This document shows, piece by piece, positions 63,750-64,000 of a stretch of DNA of 64,000 nucleotides (positions are counted from its first letter, which is position 1; every line of letters begins with the position of its first letter). The DNA lies in contig JASAON010001652.1 of assembly GCA_030849065.1 (NCBI GenBank), positions 124,001-188,000 on the forward strand, read 5' to 3'. Below the pieces are notes generated by a model. The model was not told the origin of the DNA. It was given only the letters and a program-made list of their open reading frames with translations, and made no database searches. The stretch comes from Jaenimonas drosophilae. Lineage: Eukaryota; Euglenozoa; Kinetoplastea; Trypanosomatida; Trypanosomatidae. A program made the position numbers and the translations under genes.

Positions 63750-64000
63750 GCTGCGTGTGCTGAATGATGATGATGATGGATGAAGAAGTTGTCTTTGCAG
63801 GCGCGCGGGTGTGTGTTTGGCGAGTTGGGGGGCCCTTTCGTAGCAATGAATGGCCTATGCGAGCATTAAGATGATGCCTCCTCCCAGTGAAGCTACTGGA
63901 GTACAGATGCTCCAGTGCTGTAACGCCACGATGCGTTTGGCTGAAGGTGAATCTACTCTTCTACACAAAGCGTTCATTATGTCTGTCTTCTTCTTCTTCC
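63750..64000. other. Trailing spacer to window edge
   Basis: It contains a GATGAT repeat near 63762-63780 and ends in a TTC-rich pyrimidine tract, probably the acceptor region of the next gene outside the window. Confidence 0.45.

Noticed and set aside
1..64000. tRNA, rRNA, CRISPR, transposon or bacterial operon signals
   Set aside because: No box-B-like tRNA sequences, repeat-spacer arrays, transposases or Shine-Dalgarno-led gene overlaps were seen when reading the spacers.

Overview
The window looks like nuclear DNA of a kinetoplastid protist. About 29 protein-coding genes lie head to tail on the + strand. None shows a convincing cis-intron. Genes are mostly separated by 150-900 bases of noncoding DNA rich in poly-T and poly-C tracts followed by AG just before start codons, which is the signature of polycistronic transcription with spliced-leader trans-splicing. 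No bacterial ribosome-binding sites, tRNAs, rRNAs, CRISPR arrays or transposons were seen. The mix of conserved eukaryotic genes (MCM10, BRCC36-type JAMM protease, calcineurin A, PXMP4, DPH3) with unrecognised kinetoplastid-style proteins fits a bodonid or early-branching kinetoplastid. The exact genus cannot be read from the sequence.

Layout. 1-11682 is the 3' part of a giant protein made of about 31 fibronectin-III-like modules, most ending in a WGxWS-type motif. 12602-20746 holds MCM10, a PXMP4-like peroxisomal membrane protein, a hypothetical protein, a MATH-double-BTB protein and a BRCC36-like deubiquitinase. 21094-23426 is a catalytically dead kinase-like gene whose reading frame appears broken twice. 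23605-31923 holds an RRM-like protein, a probable mitochondrial membrane protein, a small CxxC zinc protein, a long coiled-coil protein, a four-CX9C mitochondrial protein and a rhamnose-pathway epimerase/reductase. 32249-44770 holds a FYVE-kinase fusion followed by a decayed 3' duplicate, a J-protein with zinc ribbons, calcineurin A, a PPR-like protein, two small unknowns, an ATP-grasp/SET fusion and a NEK-like kinase.

45747-57243 is the most unusual part: four tandem paralogues, each with a signal peptide, a large glycosylation-rich ectodomain and a duplicated membrane domain resembling bacterial PqiA (paraquat-inducible protein A, a lipid-transport-associated membrane family). The last two copies share a 561-bp tract with only two mismatches, evidence of recent gene conversion. 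The array has unusually long spacers. 58493-63749 finishes with a coiled-coil/acidic protein, an FAD monooxygenase, DPH3 and a protein with a C-terminal ubiquitin-like fold.

The genes are co-oriented and probably co-transcribed, but neighbours are mostly unrelated in function, as is usual in kinetoplastid clusters. The exception is the PqiA-like array, which forms a coherent tandem family. Protein families were named by reading motifs by eye; no database search was run.
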